In this document: positions 49,177 through 51,258 of the stretch, one piece after another | How positions within the stretch are numbered: position 1 is the first letter of the stretch | Layout: the number at the start of each line of letters is the position of its first letter | NCBI GenBank assembly: GCA_002070375.1 | Contig: MWDD01000017.1 | Coordinates: forward strand, 1 to 51,258 | DNA: 51,258 bases | Reading direction: 5' to 3' | Source: a bacterium ADurb.Bin157 | GTDB lineage: Bacteria > Muiribacteriota > Ozemobacteria > Ozemobacterales > Ozemobacteraceae | The notes under the pieces: generated by a model | What the model was told of the DNA's origin: nothing | Database searches by the model: none | Seen by the model: the letters and a program-made list of their open reading frames with translations, nothing else | Program-made: the position numbers and the translations under genes

Positions 49177-51192
49177 ATGAATAAAAGACGAGTTTTAAAA
49201 AATAGGATACTGTTTTCACTGTCAGTTATTATATTATTGATATTGTCAGTGATTTTAATATATGAAACAGCAGACGCCAGAGCCGGGGGAGGTCACAATT
49301 ACAGCAGTGGGAGCAGAGGAAGAGGCGGCGGAAGCGGAAGTGGCGGCGGCGATATCACCGTCATTTTCAGATTGATTATTGAGCTTCTTAGATTTACTTA
49401 TTATTATCCACAATTTGGAATTCCCTTAATCATTGTCCTTGCCATAGGAGGCTACATTTTATACAAAAAAGGCGACAACGCTTTTACGGGGTTTGTTATA
49501 TCAAAAGCCTCTCCCATTATTGATGAAGCTGAAGAAAAGCGTGTTATCAACACCCTCCAGCTAAACGACCCATATTTTGATAAGCAGACGTTTGTCGAAA
49601 GAATAAAAAAAGCTTTTGTGCTCATACAAAATGCTTGGACAGAAAGAGATCTTAAAAATGCAGAATTTTTCTTATCTGACGGCACCTACGAGCAATTTAG
49701 TATTCAGCTTGAGGAACTAAAAAGAGACCATGTAATTGATCATATGGAGAGTTTGAGTGTCAATGATGTAAAATTCTTAAAGCATGAACAAAGTGACAAC
49801 TTCTCAGTAATCCACGTTGCAATAACCGCGGAAGGAATTAATTACAGGAAGAGCGATATTGATGGCTCTTATATAGAAGGATCAAAGTTCAGGGAACCAT
49901 TCACTGAAGTCTGGACACTCATAAGGAGAACCGGAGCCAAAACCACAGGTAAACCCGGCCTTATGGAGGGGAGCTGTCCAAACTGCGGAAACCCTGTAAA
50001 ACTAGGGCGTTTAAGTAAATGTGATGTCTGTAATTCTGTTCTAAGATCAGGCCAACATGACTGGGTTCTAACCAAAATCACTCAAAGAAGTGCTTGGAGA
50101 ATCACTTCTGACACAGCAACAGTTGTGGGTTATAGCAAATATAAAATTAAGGATCCTGCTTTTAACACACAACACATTGAAGACAAAGTTTCTGTAATGT
50201 TTTGGCGGAAAATCACAGCTGAAAAACTGGGGGACATATCATTTTTAAGAAAAATTGCGCAAAATGACTTTTGCGACAAAGAAGAATTACTATATAAAAA
50301 TTCAAAAAATGACAGAAATTTCTTCTCAAGATGCGGAGTTGGCTCGATAAATCTAATAGCAGTAGGAAATTTTGGCGTTGAGGACAAAGCCTTAGCAGAG
50401 GTTGTATGGAGCGGAATACCTACTATGGCCGATATATCTGCCGGCACACCTTCAACAAAACCAAAGACAACTGCAAAAAGTTACTACTCCAATCGAATTC
50501 CGGTTAATTATAAGCAAATCTTTATTTTAACAAGAAAAGCTAATGCCAAAACATTGTTGGACAGCTCTTTAAGCAGTGCTCACTGCCCAAACTGCGGTGC
50601 TCCGGAAAGCAAAAGCAGTGCAAATGAATGCGATTATTGCGGTACAGTAATGAATAGCGGAGAAAAAGATTGGGTTTTAGAAGACGTAGTATTCTCAAAT
50701 GATGCTAAAGCGCGCAAATTAATTCAAAGCTTAAAGGCAAACACAAGCCCACAAGCAGGGAAATCCACACAAAATCCAACTTTTAAAAATTCTATTTCAG
50801 GGTTGGAAATGATAAGATGGGCAATAGGAATGATGCTTGCAGACGGAATAGTTGAGCAAAGTGAAATTGATTATATAGGTGAGTTGTCTCATAAATACTC
50901 AATAACAAAAAATCAAATATCAGAAATTATTAAAGAAATCAGTAGTCAGCCGAATCCGGTTGATTACGTAATGAAAACCTCTACTGTTACAGATAGTCGT
51001 GAATTATTCAAATGTTTGATAACAATGGCAATGGCAGATGGAAAAATATCAAAAGAAGAAATGCAAATGCTAAAAGAAATTGCTAAAAATTCTAATATCG
51101 TTGAACCAGAATTTTCCCGAATATTACAAGAAGAAAGAAAGAACCTTTACAGAGCTTCGTTTAGTGCGATAAAAGAAGTCAGAAAAAAATAG
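49177..51192 (+). CDS. Membrane protein with Tim44-like domain, two zinc ribbons and a TerB-like tail
   Basis: A 671-residue protein. A signal-anchor helix (about 10-28), a Gly/Ser/Arg-rich linker (about 35-58) and a second helix (about 78-94) lead into a Tim44-like domain (about 105-260, with FVERIKKAFVLIQNAWTERDL near 125). A zinc ribbon follows: CPNCGNP (about 268) and CDVC (about 282). A second, similar unit with CPNCGAP (about 470) and CDYCGT (about 485) then appears. The C-terminal 120 residues (about 546-665) are TerB-like, with MMLADGIVEQSEIDYI and MAMADGKISKEEMQML as paired acidic metal-binding helices. Partly internally duplicated. Function unknown; predicted to face the cytoplasm or be an inner-membrane scaffold. 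Confidence 0.7.
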   Translation: MNKRRVLKNRILFSLSVIILLILSVILIYETADARAGGGHNYSSGSRGRGGGSGSGGGDITVIFRLIIELLRFTYYYPQFGIPLIIVLAIGGYILYKKGDNAFTGFVISKASPIIDEAEEKRVINTLQLNDPYFDKQTFVERIKKAFVLIQNAWTERDLKNAEFFLSDGTYEQFSIQLEELKRDHVIDHMESLSVNDVKFLKHEQSDNFSVIHVAITAEGINYRKSDIDGSYIEGSKFREPFTEVWTLIRRTGAKTTGKPGLMEGSCPNCGNPVKLGRLSKCDVCNSVLRSGQHDWVLTKITQRSAWRITSDTATVVGYSKYKIKDPAFNTQHIEDKVSVMFWRKITAEKLGDISFLRKIAQNDFCDKEELLYKNSKNDRNFFSRCGVGSINLIAVGNFGVEDKALAEVVWSGIPTMADISAGTPSTKPKTTAKSYYSNRIPVNYKQIFILTRKANAKTLLDSSLSSAHCPNCGAPESKSSANECDYCGTVMNSGEKDWVLEDVVFSNDAKARKLIQSLKANTSPQAGKSTQNPTFKNSISGLEMIRWAIGMMLADGIVEQSEIDYIGELSHKYSITKNQISEIIKEISSQPNPVDYVMKTSTVTDSRELFKCLITMAMADGKISKEEMQMLKEIAKNSNIVEPEFSRILQEERKNLYRASFSAIKEVRKK

Positions 51193-51258
51193 TCAAAAAA
51201 GGCTTAAGAACCCCATGCAGCTGAGGGCTATTGTTGGTAACATAATAAAAGAGCCAAT
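51193..51258. other. Window end, no feature seen
   Basis: The last 66 bases hold no open frame of note, no clear terminator and no RNA that I recognise. Confidence 0.5.

Overview
The window reads as chromosome of an AT-rich, Gram-negative (diderm) bacterium. The diderm call rests on a lipopolysaccharide block on the minus strand: kdsC, an LpxL-family acyltransferase, lptC-, lptA- and lptB-like genes. Together with two large HAMP/SpoIIE phosphatases, a Ser/Thr kinase with a PP2C phosphatase, a PilT-type ATPase, pseudopilin-like genes and many secreted TPR proteins, this resembles deep-branching environmental or gut lineages such as Candidatus Riflebacteria. That lineage guess is inference and is not proven by any single gene. 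I see no prophage, transposase, CRISPR array, rRNA or replication origin. Genes are packed tightly, with many ATGA, TAATG or TGATG start/stop overlaps. No gap above 300 bases lacks a gene.

Layout. 3-9054 (+): the end of an unknown gene, a secreted two-module amidotransferase-like protein, then a sugar-type ABC importer (two permeases and a binding protein, no ATPase), an NrnA-like DHH phosphoesterase and two unknown envelope proteins. 9064-12247 (-): a MATE transporter, then an unusual cyclic-nucleotide-domain/PilT ATPase. 12325-15298 (+): a small membrane-anchored protein and an M16-peptidase homologue without its zinc site. 15295-17489 (-): recA and anmK, coupled. 17580-23242: two SpoIIE-type phosphatases facing each other. 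23348-25565: a DedA protein convergent with a peptide-type binding protein. 25653-29922 (-): a signalling cluster (Ser/Thr kinase, TPR protein, PP2C), then HU. 30047-30130 (+): tRNA-Leu(CAG).

30134-40178 (-): one almost unbroken gene string. It starts with kdsC and LPS acylation/transport and continues through a DUF3084 protein, a metallo-beta-lactamase fold protein, a lipid-kinase-like protein and a DUF2953-like protein. It ends in a gene that joins a TolC-like N-terminus to the C-terminal part of a MacB permease. 40350-42286 (+): branched-chain aminotransferase and CysQ. 42334-47466 (+): two small proteins, a lytic transglycosylase, three pseudopilin-like proteins and a YggS-like PLP protein. 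47467-49047 (-): a TPR/gluzincin peptidase and a small charged protein. 49177-51192 (+): a membrane protein with Tim44-like, zinc-ribbon and TerB-like parts.

Most worth following up are the TolC-MacB chimera, the cNMP/PilT fusion, the zinc-less M16 protein, the Tim44/zinc-ribbon/TerB protein, and promoters sitting so close to start codons that the mRNAs would be leaderless. I do not see a complete, clearly novel multi-gene system. All function calls come from reading motifs by eye; no database search was run.
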